In this document: positions 43,430-53,973 of the stretch, piece by piece | How the letters are laid out: each line of letters opens with the position of its first letter | How positions within the stretch are numbered: the stretch's first letter is position 1 | DNA from: Flavobacteriaceae bacterium UBA5544 | Lineage (GTDB): Bacteria; Bacteroidota; Bacteroidia; Flavobacteriales; Flavobacteriaceae | Assembly: GCA_002426755.1 (NCBI GenBank) | Contig: DINI01000019.1 | Span: 197,026 to 261,025, forward strand | Reading direction: 5' to 3' | Length of the DNA stretch: 64,000 nt | Position numbers and translations under genes: made by a program | The notes under the pieces: model-generated | Seen by the model: only the letters and a program-made list of their open reading frames with translations | Told to the model about the DNA's origin: nothing | Databases searched by the model: none

Positions 43430-46273
43430 ATGAATATTTCAAAATTCTCCGCTTCATTTTTAAGTTTATGTACTTTTTTGAGTTTTGCTCAACAACCATC
43501 AACTCCTTCTGAAATAGTTGAAAATGCGCTTCAACAAAAAGAAGAAATGGCCAAAAATTCACTTGTTAAAAACGTCGTCTTTCAGAATATTGGACCAACA
43601 GTGATGAGCGGTCGTGTAACCGATCTAGCTGTGAATCCTGAAAATCCAACAGAGTTTTATGTCGCATATGCTTCGGGAGGTGTATGGCATACAATAAATA
43701 ACGGAACCACATTCTCACCTATCCTTGATTCTTCCAACACCCAAAACGTCGGCGACATCGCGGTAGATTGGAAAACAAAAACCATTTGGGTGGGTACTGG
43801 CGAAAACAATGCATCCCGTTCAAGTTATGCAGGTATCGGAATTCTGAAATCTACTGATAATGGTAAGACGTGGCAAAATATGGGCCTTACAGATTCTCAT
43901 CATATTGGACGCATCCTTATCAACCCCAACAATCCTGATGAGGTTACCGTTGGCGTCACTGGTCATTTGTATTCGCCAAATAATCAGCGTGGTATATATA
44001 AAACAACCGATGGTGGAAAAAACTGGATTCAAACACTTTTTGTGGATGACATGACTGGTATAATTGACCTTCAACATGCTCCAAATAATTATAGCATTAT
44101 GTTCGCTTCCTCTTGGACAAAAGATAGGAAAGCTTGGAATTTTGATGGCAATGGAACTAATTCTGCTATCTATAAAAGTTTTGACGCGGGACATACTTGG
44201 ACAAAAATTTCTACAGAAAAAAGCGGGTTTCCGATTGGAAACGGTGTTGGAAGAATCGGTTTTGCTATTTATGATGACAATACCATTTATGCAATTCACG
44301 ACAATCAATTCCACAGGACCGCTGACGAAAAAGCGGTAAACAAAGAAATTCTGAACAAGGAAGATTTTAAGTCGATGAGCGTGGATGATTTTTTAAAACT
44401 GGAAGACAAAAAACTCAATTCGTATTTAAGAATGAACGGCTTTCAAGAAAAATATCGCGCCGAAAATGTCAAGCAGATGGTGAGGAGTGGCAATGTGAAG
44501 CCAATAGATTTGGCCAAATATCTTGAAGATGCAAATTCCTTATTATTCGACACCCCTGTTATTGGTGCAGAAATCTACAAAAGTACAGACGGAGGCAACA
44601 CTTGGAAAAAAACACATGACGGTTTTCTTGATGATCTTTACTATAGTTATGGTTACTATTTTGGGCATATTTATGTGGCGCCACATAATGTGGACAACAT
44701 CTACGTATATGGCGTGCCTATTTTAAAATCCAAAGACGGTGGAAAAACATTTACCTCTATTGATGCTGATAATGTTCATGGTGACCATCATGCTCTTTGG
44801 ATAGATCCAAAAAACCCAAATCATTTAATCAACGGAAATGATGGAGGTGTTAATATTACTTATGATGATGGAGAAAACTGGATAAAAAATAATTCACCAT
44901 CCGTTGGTCAGTTCTATTCAATTAATGTTGATAACGAAAAACCATATAACGTGTATGGGGGTTTGCAGGATAATGGCGTTTGGGTTGGAGCGAACAATGC
45001 TCGAGAAAACGAGAGTTGGCATGCAAGTGGTCAATATCCATGGGAGAGTATTATGGGTGGAGACGGTATGCAAGTTCAGGTTGATAGTCGCAATTCCAAT
45101 ATTGCTTATACAGGTTTTCAATTTGGAAATTACTTCAGGATAGACAGAGAAAAAGAAGACCAAACTTACATTCAACCCAAACATGAATTAGGTGAAAATC
45201 CGTATCGCTTCAATTGGCAAACTCCTATCTTGTTGTCACCGCACAATCAGGATATTCTTTATTTAGGAGGAAATAAACTCATGCGCTCGATGAATCAAGG
45301 CACTGATTGGGTAGCTATTAGCGATGATCTAACCAATGGTGGTAAAAAAGGGAATGTGGTTTATGGAACTTTAACCTCGATCAGTGAGTCTCCATTTCAA
45401 TTTGGTTTGATTTATACTGGAAGTGATGATGGTTTAATACAAGTCACGAAAGATGCTGGAGGAAGTTGGAACAACGTTTCTTCAACCTTGCCAAAAGATT
45501 TATGGGTCAGCCGAGTTATTGCTTCTCAACATAAAAAAGAACGAGTGTATGTAACCTTAAATGGGTATCGTTGGGACGATTTCGCAACCTATGTTTACAT
45601 GAGTGATGATTATGGGCTAACTTGGAAAAATATTAGTAATAACATCCCGGCATCACCTGTAAATGTCATCAGAGAAGACCCAAAAAACGAAAACTTATTG
45701 TTCGTTGGAACCGATAATGGAGCATATGCGTCCTTTGACAGAGGCAACTCCTGGCAAGTGTTTAGCAATGGATTGCCAAATGTTGCGGTTCATGACATCG
45801 TAATTCAACCTGAAGCCAATGATTTATTATTGGGAACACACGGAAGAAGTATTTACAAAACAAATATTGAAGCATTAGAAACTATGACTTCTGAAAAAAT
45901 GAAGAACTCCATTACATTGTTTGGTGTTGAAAGTATTCGTTACTCTGGTCGTTGGGGAAGTTCGTTTGGTTCATGGTCAAAACCTTATGAACCTTCTATT
46001 GACATCCGATTTTATGCCAATGCTTCCGGAAAACAAACCATTAAAATTTTATCAGATAAAAATTCTGAATTACAAACCATCTCAACGGAAGCTGATAAAG
46101 GATTTAATGTTACAGAATATGACTTGACACTCTCCGAAAGTGGCAAAAAAGCACTGCAAAAGGAAAATTCGAGTGTTGAAATCAATAAAGCTTCAAATGG
46201 TAACTATTATTTGCCAAAAGGCAGTTATACCATTCAACTCGGAACTGAAAAGACCAAACTTGAAATCAAATAA
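43430..46273 (+). CDS. Exported sortilin/Asp-box (BNR) beta-propeller protein
   Basis: 947 residues with a signal peptide (to SFAQ) and many Asp-box motifs of the S-x-D-x-G-x-T-W kind across two ten-bladed-type propellers: STDNGKTW, TTDGGKNW, SFDAGHTW, STDGGNTW, SKDGGKTF, TYDDGENW, SFDRGNSW. A short C-terminal beta region follows (about 830-947). Relatives are often called glycosyl hydrolase or VPS10-domain protein, but no sialidase active-site Arg triad can be asserted. No type IX sorting domain, so periplasmic or outer-membrane bound. Function unknown. Confidence 0.82.
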   Translation: MNISKFSASFLSLCTFLSFAQQPSTPSEIVENALQQKEEMAKNSLVKNVVFQNIGPTVMSGRVTDLAVNPENPTEFYVAYASGGVWHTINNGTTFSPILDSSNTQNVGDIAVDWKTKTIWVGTGENNASRSSYAGIGILKSTDNGKTWQNMGLTDSHHIGRILINPNNPDEVTVGVTGHLYSPNNQRGIYKTTDGGKNWIQTLFVDDMTGIIDLQHAPNNYSIMFASSWTKDRKAWNFDGNGTNSAIYKSFDAGHTWTKISTEKSGFPIGNGVGRIGFAIYDDNTIYAIHDNQFHRTADEKAVNKEILNKEDFKSMSVDDFLKLEDKKLNSYLRMNGFQEKYRAENVKQMVRSGNVKPIDLAKYLEDANSLLFDTPVIGAEIYKSTDGGNTWKKTHDGFLDDLYYSYGYYFGHIYVAPHNVDNIYVYGVPILKSKDGGKTFTSIDADNVHGDHHALWIDPKNPNHLINGNDGGVNITYDDGENWIKNNSPSVGQFYSINVDNEKPYNVYGGLQDNGVWVGANNARENESWHASGQYPWESIMGGDGMQVQVDSRNSNIAYTGFQFGNYFRIDREKEDQTYIQPKHELGENPYRFNWQTPILLSPHNQDILYLGGNKLMRSMNQGTDWVAISDDLTNGGKKGNVVYGTLTSISESPFQFGLIYTGSDDGLIQVTKDAGGSWNNVSSTLPKDLWVSRVIASQHKKERVYVTLNGYRWDDFATYVYMSDDYGLTWKNISNNIPASPVNVIREDPKNENLLFVGTDNGAYASFDRGNSWQVFSNGLPNVAVHDIVIQPEANDLLLGTHGRSIYKTNIEALETMTSEKMKNSITLFGVESIRYSGRWGSSFGSWSKPYEPSIDIRFYANASGKQTIKILSDKNSELQTISTEADKGFNVTEYDLTLSESGKKALQKENSSVEINKASNGNYYLPKGSYTIQLGTEKTKLEIK

Positions 46274-46322
46274 TATTTTTTTATAGTTTTCCGTTAGTAC
46301 TATTAAACTCTAAATAAATCTT

Positions 46323-47192
46323 ATGAAAACTTTAAATTTAATCTTACTATTTACCGTTGTTATTTTGACATCTTGTAGTGACAACACTGATTGTTGTTCC
46401 AATCCAGACCAAGCTCAACTTATCATAAAGCTGAAGTTTGACCCAAACCAAGCAAGACTTAATAATCTCGGGCAGCCTTCAACAATTCCTGTTGGTCATG
46501 CTGCTCAATCGCCTGTTGTAAATAGAATGAGTGCCAATTATATAGAATTCGCCCCTAACGCCACTACACTTCTGGGTGAAGGTGAAATTGTATTTAATGG
46601 TTCTGAAACCAATGCTGGAGGCAGTAATGCCATCGATTTTCAGAATGCTGTTTTTGCAGGAAACAATGAGACTTTTTTAACGATTCCTTTAAGCCAAGTC
46701 GCTAGTGGAAATTATGAATGGGTTCGTGTCTCACTGGCCTATCAGGAAGGGAATATCTCATTGCGAGTGAATGGAAACGATATTACTGGTACTTTAGCCA
46801 GTTTTGTTGGCTACAATACCTATATCACAGATTTCGATCTTAATGGCAGTACGATTGCCGTAAATGCAAACCGACTACAAGGGTTTTGGGCATTCGAAGC
46901 ACTTGGTTTTACGACTCAAGGTCAGGCTCCTGAAGGTTCAACAACGGTTCCTAATCCAATATTTAATTCTTCACCAATTCCCCAAGGCTCATGCGTGGTG
47001 ACGGGCAAGTTTGAAAACGGATTGACTATCACAGGAAATGAAACAGAAGATGTGGTGGTAACCTTGTCTTTTTCAATAAACAACAGCTTTGAATGGACAG
47101 AAGTTAATTCTGATGGTAAATACGAACCAGCTGCTGGTGAGCAAGTGGTTGATATGGGGCTTAGAGGGTTGATTCCAGTAGTTTCTAATTAA
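46323..47192 (+). CDS. Hypothetical lipoprotein
   Basis: 289 residues with a lipoprotein signal (VVILTSC) followed by a Cys-rich start of the mature protein (SDNTDCCSNPDQ). The rest is predicted beta-rich (LIIKLKFDPNQ, EWVRVSLAYQEGNISLRVNG, VVVTLSFSINNSFEWTEV). No named family recognised. It lies 49 bases after the Asp-box gene on the same strand and may share its transcript; the sdh promoter follows it. Confidence 0.75.
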   Translation: MKTLNLILLFTVVILTSCSDNTDCCSNPDQAQLIIKLKFDPNQARLNNLGQPSTIPVGHAAQSPVVNRMSANYIEFAPNATTLLGEGEIVFNGSETNAGGSNAIDFQNAVFAGNNETFLTIPLSQVASGNYEWVRVSLAYQEGNISLRVNGNDITGTLASFVGYNTYITDFDLNGSTIAVNANRLQGFWAFEALGFTTQGQAPEGSTTVPNPIFNSSPIPQGSCVVTGKFENGLTITGNETEDVVVTLSFSINNSFEWTEVNSDGKYEPAAGEQVVDMGLRGLIPVVSN

Positions 47193-47226
47193 AATCATTC
47201 TAAATACTCATATTTAAATCTATTTT

Positions 47227-47257
47227 TTGGCTTTCAATCGTTTGAAGCGTATCTTTG
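47227..47257 (+). promoter_or_regulatory. Complete promoter of sdhCAB
   Basis: TTG at 47227-47229, a 20-base spacer and TATCTTTG at 47250-47257, an exact match to both Bacteroidota elements, 25 bases before the sdhC ATG. Confidence 0.7.
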
Positions 47258-47282
47258 CTTGATAATAAACTAACTTCAAAAG

Positions 47283-47957
<675 letters not shown>

Positions 47958-47969
47958 AAAACATCTAAT

Positions 47970-49982
47970 ATGGCTTTAGATTCTAAAATACCAAAAGGTC
48001 CGATTGCAGATAAATGGACTAATTATAAAAATCATATCGATTTAGTAAACCCAGCCAATAAGCGTAATATTGATATTATTGTGGTTGGAACTGGTTTAGC
48101 CGGCGGTTCTGCTGCAGCTACATTAGCGGAACTTGGATATAACGTGAAAGCGTTTTGTTTTCAGGATTCACCTCGTCGAGCACACTCTATTGCGGCACAA
48201 GGTGGTATCAATGCGGCAAAAAACTATCAAGGTGATGGTGACTCTACCTACAGATTATTTTACGATACTGTAAAAGGTGGTGATTATCGCTCACGTGAAG
48301 CTAACGTCTATCGTTTAGCTGAAGTTTCTGCAAATATTATTGACCAATGCGTAGCGCAAGGTGTTCCTTTTGCTCGTGAATATGGTGGGTATTTAGATAA
48401 CCGTTCGTTTGGTGGTGTTTTGGTTTCCAGAACCTTTTATGCAGCAGGACAAACAGGTCAACAATTATTGCTAGGTGCTTATTCAGCCATGAACCGTCAA
48501 ATCGGTCGTGGCAAAATAAAAATGTACAACCGTCACGAAATGTTGGATGTTGTGGTTGTTGGTGGAAAAGCTCGTGGCATCATCACCAGAAATTTAATTA
48601 CTGGGGAAATTGAAAGACATGCGGCACATGCTGTTGTTCTTGGAACCGGTGGCTATGGAAACGTATTTTTTCTTTCCACAAACGCGATGGGAAGTAACGT
48701 CACAGCTGCATGGAAAGCCCACAAACGTGGTGCGTACTTTGCCAATCCTTGTTATACGCAGATACACCCAACGTGCATTCCAGTTTCTGGCGACCATCAG
48801 TCCAAATTGACGTTGATGTCTGAATCACTTCGTAACGATGGACGTATTTGGGTTCCAAAAAACATTAAAGATGTTGAAGCAATTCGTAACAAAACCCTAA
48901 AACCTAAAGATATTCCCGAGGAAGATAGAGACTATTATTTAGAGCGTCGTTATCCAGCGTTTGGAAATTTGGTGCCTCGTGATGTAGCCTCTAGAGCTGC
49001 AAAAGAGCGTTGTGATGCTGGTTATGGTGTCAATGCAACTGGTGAGGCTGTCTTTTTAGATTTTGCATCCGCTATTCAACGCTATGGAAAAGAACAAGCA
49101 CACGTAAAGGGTCTTAACGAAAATGATGCTGCATTAGTTAAAAAATTAGGTCAGGAAGTCATCAAAAACAAATATGGAAACCTATTCCAAATGTATGAGA
49201 AGATTGTTGACCAAGACCCATACAATACACCAATGATGATTTATCCAGCAGTTCACTATACCATGGGTGGCATTTGGGTAGATTATAATTTAATGACCAC
49301 CGTGCCTGGATTGTACTGCATTGGTGAGGCCAATTTCTCTGACCATGGTGCCAATCGATTGGGAGCTTCAGCATTGATGCAAGGTTTGGCAGATGGATAT
49401 TTTGTATTGCCTTATACCATTGGAGATTATCTTTCCAAAGACATCAGGACTGGAAAAATTCCAACAAATACGCCTGAATTTGATGAAGCAGAAAAAAATG
49501 TTAGAGACCGTATCAACCATTTAATCAACAACAATGGTACGCATTCTGTGGACCATTTCCATAAGAAATTAGGAAAAATCATGTGGGATAAAGTTGGAAT
49601 GTCCCGTAATGCTCAAGGTTTAAATGAAGCCATATCAGAAATAAAAACGCTTCGAGAAGAATTCTGGAAAGACGTCAAGGTACCAGGAACTAATGAAGAG
49701 CTTAATGAAGAGCTTGCCAAGGCTGGTCGTGTTGCGGATTTCTTGGAATTGGGAGAATTGTTTGCAAAAGATGCCCTGATGCGTGAAGAATCATGCGGGG
49801 GACACTTTAGGGAAGAATCCGTAGAACTGGATGGAGAACAAAAAGGCGAAGCCAAACGTGATGATGAAAATTTTGCCTTTGTTGCCGCATGGGAATACAA
49901 AGGCGAACCAAGCGATGCTGTATTGCATAAAGAAGATTTGGAATTCGTCGATATAGAATTAAAACAAAGAAGTTATAAATAA
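47970..49982 (+). CDS. sdhA: Succinate dehydrogenase / fumarate reductase flavoprotein subunit
   Basis: 670 residues: FAD-binding [17 protein letters not shown], the covalent-FAD histidine region [27 protein letters not shown], the substrate region [32 protein letters not shown] and [11 protein letters not shown] with the catalytic Arg. It oxidises succinate or reduces fumarate in the cytoplasm. An 80-base repeat-like gap, not the usual tight spacing, separates it from sdhB. Confidence 0.96.
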   Translation: MALDSKIPKGPIADKWTNYKNHIDLVNPANKRNIDIIVVGTGLAGGSAAATLAELGYNVKAFCFQDSPRRAHSIAAQGGINAAKNYQGDGDSTYRLFYDTVKGGDYRSREANVYRLAEVSANIIDQCVAQGVPFAREYGGYLDNRSFGGVLVSRTFYAAGQTGQQLLLGAYSAMNRQIGRGKIKMYNRHEMLDVVVVGGKARGIITRNLITGEIERHAAHAVVLGTGGYGNVFFLSTNAMGSNVTAAWKAHKRGAYFANPCYTQIHPTCIPVSGDHQSKLTLMSESLRNDGRIWVPKNIKDVEAIRNKTLKPKDIPEEDRDYYLERRYPAFGNLVPRDVASRAAKERCDAGYGVNATGEAVFLDFASAIQRYGKEQAHVKGLNENDAALVKKLGQEVIKNKYGNLFQMYEKIVDQDPYNTPMMIYPAVHYTMGGIWVDYNLMTTVPGLYCIGEANFSDHGANRLGASALMQGLADGYFVLPYTIGDYLSKDIRTGKIPTNTPEFDEAEKNVRDRINHLINNNGTHSVDHFHKKLGKIMWDKVGMSRNAQGLNEAISEIKTLREEFWKDVKVPGTNEELNEELAKAGRVADFLELGELFAKDALMREESCGGHFREESVELDGEQKGEAKRDDENFAFVAAWEYKGEPSDAVLHKEDLEFVDIELKQRSYK

Positions 49983-49985
49983 AAT

Positions 49986-50062
49986 AGTTGATGGTTGATA
50001 GTTGTTAGCTTATGGAAAACTTAAACTAACAACAAACAACTAAAAACCAATAACTAATAGCT
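49986..50062. repeat. Eleven phased 7-base units filling the sdhA-sdhB gap
   Basis: The gap reads without break as AGTTGAT, GGTTGAT, AGTTGTT, AGCTTAT, GGAAAAC, TTAAACT, AACAACA, AACAACT, AAAAACC, AATAACT, AATAGCT, and the sdhB ATG begins at the next base. The left units are of the form RGTTGNT and the right units are their reverse-complement style, so opposing arms can pair (AGTTGTT with AACAACT exactly). The units themselves vary, unlike a simple satellite. Confidence 0.7.
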
Positions 50063-50809
50063 ATGAATTTAACGTTAAAAATATGGCGTCAAAAAAACGC
50101 CAACGATAAAGGAAAACTTGTTGATTATAAAATTAACGATGTGTCTCCGGATATGTCTTTCCTCGAAATGTTGGACGTTTTAAATGAAGATTTAATCAAT
50201 AAAGGTGATGACCCTGTGGCATTTGACCACGATTGTCGCGAAGGCATCTGCGGAATGTGTTCACTTTACATCAATGGCGAAGCCCATGGACCAGATAGAG
50301 GCGTCACCACGTGTCAATTGCACATGCGCATGTTCAAAGATGGTGATACCATTTTTATCGAACCGTTTAGAGCAACTGCATTTCCTGTCATAAAAGATTT
50401 GGTAGTGGATAGAAGCGCATTTGACCGTATTCAACATGCAGGAGGATTTATTTCTATCAATACTTCTGGAAATACTGTAGATGCCAATACCATCCCTGTT
50501 AACAAACACGATGCTGATGAAGCGTTTGAAGCAGCAACCTGTATTGGTTGCGGAGCGTGCGTTGCAAGTTGTAAAAACTCTTCTGCCATGCTGTTTGTGG
50601 GTGCCAAAGTATCACAATTTGCATTGTTGCCACAAGGAAGAATTGAGGCCACTGACCGTGTCTTAAACATGGTGAAGCAAATGGATGAAGAAGGTTTTGG
50701 TAATTGTACAAATACAGGAGCTTGCGAAGTGGAATGTCCTAAAGGAATTTCTTTGGAAAACATTGCTCGTATGAATCGTGAATATTTGGCAGCCAGTCTA
50801 AAAGGATAA
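50063..50809 (+). CDS. sdhB: Succinate dehydrogenase / fumarate reductase iron-sulfur subunit
   Basis: 248 residues with the 2Fe-2S cysteines in CREGICGMC and further in TTCQLHMR, the 4Fe-4S motif [11 protein letters not shown] and the last cluster region [15 protein letters not shown]. It connects SdhA to the cytochrome. It starts immediately after the 7-base array. Confidence 0.96.
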   Translation: MNLTLKIWRQKNANDKGKLVDYKINDVSPDMSFLEMLDVLNEDLINKGDDPVAFDHDCREGICGMCSLYINGEAHGPDRGVTTCQLHMRMFKDGDTIFIEPFRATAFPVIKDLVVDRSAFDRIQHAGGFISINTSGNTVDANTIPVNKHDADEAFEAATCIGCGACVASCKNSSAMLFVGAKVSQFALLPQGRIEATDRVLNMVKQMDEEGFGNCTNTGACEVECPKGISLENIARMNREYLAASLKG

Positions 50810-50850
50810 GAATCTTCCGGCCCAAATATCAGAAAGCAATCAATATTTAC

Positions 50851-50879
50851 AAAAATCCCAGCATTTCGTTGGGATTTTT
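50851..50879 (+). terminator. Rho-independent terminator of sdhCAB
   Basis: A 10-bp perfect stem AAAAATCCCA/TGGGATTTTT (50851-50860, 50870-50879), 9-base loop, then more T. Confidence 0.88.
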
Positions 50880-50910
50880 TGTTTCTTTGATATTCCAATC
50901 CCTCTAAAAC

Positions 50911-51840
50911 ATGACATCCAAATTTTGCATTTTAGCATTTGCCTTGGGCAACATTCTGTGTTGTGCCCAACAACAAAAAGTAGCAACAACAGAAATTCAA
51001 GGACAAAAGCTCTTTGATAAAGACAGTTTATTGCACCATGTAAAAATCCTTTCTTCTGATAGTTTTGAAGGACGGCGAACCGGAACCTCTGGCGCTTCAA
51101 AAGCCAAAGACTACATCATCAAAAAATTTGAAGCATTGAACGTTCAACCCCTAGTAGACGATTACCAACAAACTTTTTCGTTTAAAGCTAGAGTAAATAC
51201 TTATCAAGGCACTAATATTTTGGGCCTTGTAAAAGGGTCAAAAAAACCTGAAAATTACATTGTAATCAGCGCCCATTATGACCATGAAGGCATCAAAAAC
51301 AATCAAATATACAATGGCGCCGATGATGATGCTTCCGGCATAAGTGCCTTATTTGCTTTTGCAGAATATTTCAAAAACCATCCGCCAGAACATTCGGTGA
51401 TTTTAGCAGCGTTTGACGCAGAAGAATTGGGCCTTGTTGGCTCCAGCCACTTCGTGGATAATTCCATTATTCCGTTAGAACAAATCAAGCTAAATATCAA
51501 TATGGATATGATTAGCCGAAATGATGACAACGAATTATATGTGACCGGAACCGCGTATAACGATACTTTAAAATCCCTGATTTCATCTTACAAAACCCTT
51601 AAAGGTTTCACCCTGCTTATGGGTCACGACGGCAAAGATGGTTTACAAAATTGGACGTATTCCTCGGACCATGGTCCTTTTCATAAGAAAAAAATACCAT
51701 TTCTCTATTTTGGAGAAGAAGACCATAAGGACTATCACCAACCAACCGACGATTTTGAAAACATTCATCCAGATTTTTATAAAAACGCGGTTCACACAAT
51801 CATTTCCATATTTGCCATCATCGATAAGTCGCAATTTTAG
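50911..51840 (+). CDS. Exported M28 family metallopeptidase
   Basis: 309 residues with an N-terminal signal (ILAFALGNILCCAQ; the Cys pair may make it a lipoprotein). The two-zinc peptidase core has ISAHYDHEG (His, Asp), GADDDASGISAL (bridging Asp), DAEELGLVGS (Glu pair), NMDMIS (Asp) and YSSDHGPFHKK (His). Such aminopeptidases digest peptides in the envelope. It lies 14 bases before the MutS-like gene. Confidence 0.9.
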   Translation: MTSKFCILAFALGNILCCAQQQKVATTEIQGQKLFDKDSLLHHVKILSSDSFEGRRTGTSGASKAKDYIIKKFEALNVQPLVDDYQQTFSFKARVNTYQGTNILGLVKGSKKPENYIVISAHYDHEGIKNNQIYNGADDDASGISALFAFAEYFKNHPPEHSVILAAFDAEELGLVGSSHFVDNSIIPLEQIKLNINMDMISRNDDNELYVTGTAYNDTLKSLISSYKTLKGFTLLMGHDGKDGLQNWTYSSDHGPFHKKKIPFLYFGEEDHKDYHQPTDDFENIHPDFYKNAVHTIISIFAIIDKSQF

Positions 51841-51854
51841 AAACAAATTCCTTC

Positions 51855-53624
51855 ATGGATAACCCAACGACATATTACCAAAAACAGTTAGACATTTATC
51901 AATCTCAAGCCTCTGCCCTGTACAAAAGAATGACACTTTTGAGTACCCTTCGGCTATTGGTGTTTTTGTTAATCATTTTTGGAGTTTACATGACTTACAC
52001 TAATTGGCAACTGGCCATTGGAATTGGTGTCCTAGGTTTGGTCATATTCATTTACTTGCTTTCTAAACATACGGATGTGAAGTCCGAACGACAGCTAAAA
52101 CTGGCTTTGGCAGATATCAACACTGCGGAACTTGAAATTGGAAAAGGAAATTTTCATGGAAGAGATAGCGGGATACAATTTCAAGACCCATTACATTTTT
52201 ATAGTTTGGACATTGACCTTTTTGGAAGAGGTTCCTTTTTTCAATTCATCAATCGAACCTCAATTAATGAAGGCACACAGCAACTGGCAAATGAACTGAA
52301 AGCGAACACTATTGAAGATATCAAACAGCGACAGGAAGCCATAAAAGAATTGGCCTCAAAACCAGAATGGCGCCAACTGTATTCCGCCACTGCAAGTTTG
52401 ATTAAAGTTGAAACACCTGCAAGTAACATTATTGAATGGCTGAAGAATCATACAACCTTTTTACCAAAAACAATGCTCTGGATTCCGATGGCCTTTTCGT
52501 TGGGGACAGTTGCGCTGTTTGTGCTGTTCTTTTTAAAATTCCTTGATGTCGCCTTATTGGGATATTGGCTTCTAATAGGACTTTTAATAACAGGTATTTA
52601 TTTGAAAAAAATCAATGAACTTGCTGGTTATACAGACAAAGTCAAGGAAACGTTCAAACAATATGCTTTGCTTTTGAATCAAATTGAAAATGAAACATTT
52701 ACTTCCGAATTATTAGTTGAAAAGCAAAAAAACATTCGCACCGAATCAGAAAAAGCCTCCAAAATATTCAATAAATTATCCAAATCTTTGGATTCCTTGG
52801 ACAATCGAAACAATCTCATCTCGGCTATCTTCGGAAATGGTTATTTTTTGACAGATTTAAGAAACAGCTATAAAGTGGAACAATGGATTGAAACCTATAA
52901 AGACAAAGTTGATGATTGGTTCGAAGTGGTTTCTTTCTTTGATGCCTACAACAGTTTGGGAAATTATGCTTTCAATCATCCAACCTTCATGTTTCCAACG
53001 ATTACTAATGAACAAAATGCTATCAAAGCTACCCAACTGGGCCATCCCTTATTGAATCCTTCAAAGCGAGTGGACAATGATTTGACCATTGAAAATGAAC
53101 AATTCTTTATTATCACTGGCGCGAATATGGCTGGGAAAAGCACGTTCTTAAGAACGGTCTCCCTTCATATTGTAATGGCAAACGTTGGGTTGCCGGTTTG
53201 TGCCTCGTCAAGTGAATACAATCCTGTCAAATTGATTACAAGCATGCGCACGAGCGATTCACTGACGGATGATAGCTCCTATTTCTTTTCAGAATTGACG
53301 CGATTAAAATTCATTGTGGATGCCATTCAGGAAGAGCCATACTTCATCATTTTGGACGAAATCTTAAAAGGCACTAATAGCACAGATAAAGCGATTGGCT
53401 CACGAAAATTTGTGGAAAAATTAGTCGCTTCCAACGCTACAGGTATCATCGCCACACACGATTTGAGCTTATGCGAAATTGAGAAAGAATTGGAAGAGGT
53501 AAAAAACTACTATTTTGATGCCGAAATCATTAACGACGAACTTTACTTTGATTACCGATTTAAAACAGGTGTGTGTAAGAATATGAATGCCAGTTTTTTG
53601 TTGAAGAAGATGCAAATCGTGTAA
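51855..53624 (+). CDS. Membrane-anchored MutS-like ATPase
   Basis: 589 residues. Two hydrophobic segments, about 30-72 (LRLLVFLLIIFGVYM, IGIGVLGLVIFIYLL) and 205-255, precede MutS core/lever-like helices and a MutS ATPase domain with the P-loop GANMAGKST at 422-430, the MRTSDSLTDDSSYFFSEL signature and Walker B FIILDEILKGTNSTDK. The N-terminal mismatch-reading domain of true MutS is absent. This is a Bacteroidota MutS-related protein; the role is unknown and probably not classic mismatch repair. Confidence 0.82.
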   Translation: MDNPTTYYQKQLDIYQSQASALYKRMTLLSTLRLLVFLLIIFGVYMTYTNWQLAIGIGVLGLVIFIYLLSKHTDVKSERQLKLALADINTAELEIGKGNFHGRDSGIQFQDPLHFYSLDIDLFGRGSFFQFINRTSINEGTQQLANELKANTIEDIKQRQEAIKELASKPEWRQLYSATASLIKVETPASNIIEWLKNHTTFLPKTMLWIPMAFSLGTVALFVLFFLKFLDVALLGYWLLIGLLITGIYLKKINELAGYTDKVKETFKQYALLLNQIENETFTSELLVEKQKNIRTESEKASKIFNKLSKSLDSLDNRNNLISAIFGNGYFLTDLRNSYKVEQWIETYKDKVDDWFEVVSFFDAYNSLGNYAFNHPTFMFPTITNEQNAIKATQLGHPLLNPSKRVDNDLTIENEQFFIITGANMAGKSTFLRTVSLHIVMANVGLPVCASSSEYNPVKLITSMRTSDSLTDDSSYFFSELTRLKFIVDAIQEEPYFIILDEILKGTNSTDKAIGSRKFVEKLVASNATGIIATHDLSLCEIEKELEEVKNYYFDAEIINDELYFDYRFKTGVCKNMNASFLLKKMQIV

Positions 53625-53634
53625 CATAAAAAAA

Positions 53635-53656
53635 CCCTCTCTGTTTCCAGAAAGGG
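53635..53656. terminator. Terminator between the MutS-like gene and rpmA
   Basis: CCCTCTCTG (53635-53643) pairs with CAGAAAGGG (53648-53656) with one mismatch, loop TTTC, A-run before and T-rich tail after. Confidence 0.65.
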
Positions 53657-53686
53657 ATTTCATTTATTCTAAAAAGAATCTAGAAC

Positions 53687-53947
53687 TTAAACCGTAAAAG
53701 GTTCAATAGATACATAAGACTTATTGTCTTTTTTCTTTTCAAATTTTACTAGACCATCAACTCTTGCATGCAACGTGTGGTCTTTAGAAGAATATACATT
53801 CTCACCAGGGTGATGTGTATTACCTCTTTGTCTTACGATGATATTTCCAGCAACAGCAGCTTGTCCACCAAAAATCTTTACACCAAGGCGTTTTGATTCT
53901 GATTCTCTACCGTTTTTAGAACTACCAACTCCTTTTTTATGAGCCAT
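53687..53947 (-). CDS. rpmA: 50S ribosomal protein L27
   Basis: 86 residues, full length: [59 protein letters not shown]. Starts directly with the mature N-terminus, with no extension to be cleaved. Second gene of the rplU-rpmA operon, 26 bases after rplU. Confidence 0.98.
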   Translation of the reverse strand: MAHKKGVGSSKNGRESESKRLGVKIFGGQAAVAGNIIVRQRGNTHHPGENVYSSKDHTLHARVDGLVKFEKKKDNKSYVSIEPFTV

Positions 53948-53973
53948 TGTCTTAAGGTTTTATCTTGTTAATA

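Noticed and set aside
43430..46273. Sialidase/glycosyl hydrolase function
   Set aside because: Asp-box motifs only show a beta propeller; catalytic Arg, Tyr/Glu and Asp of sialidases could not be placed.
49986..50062. CRISPR-like array
   Set aside because: Units are 7 bases, degenerate and contiguous without spacers, and no cas genes are nearby.
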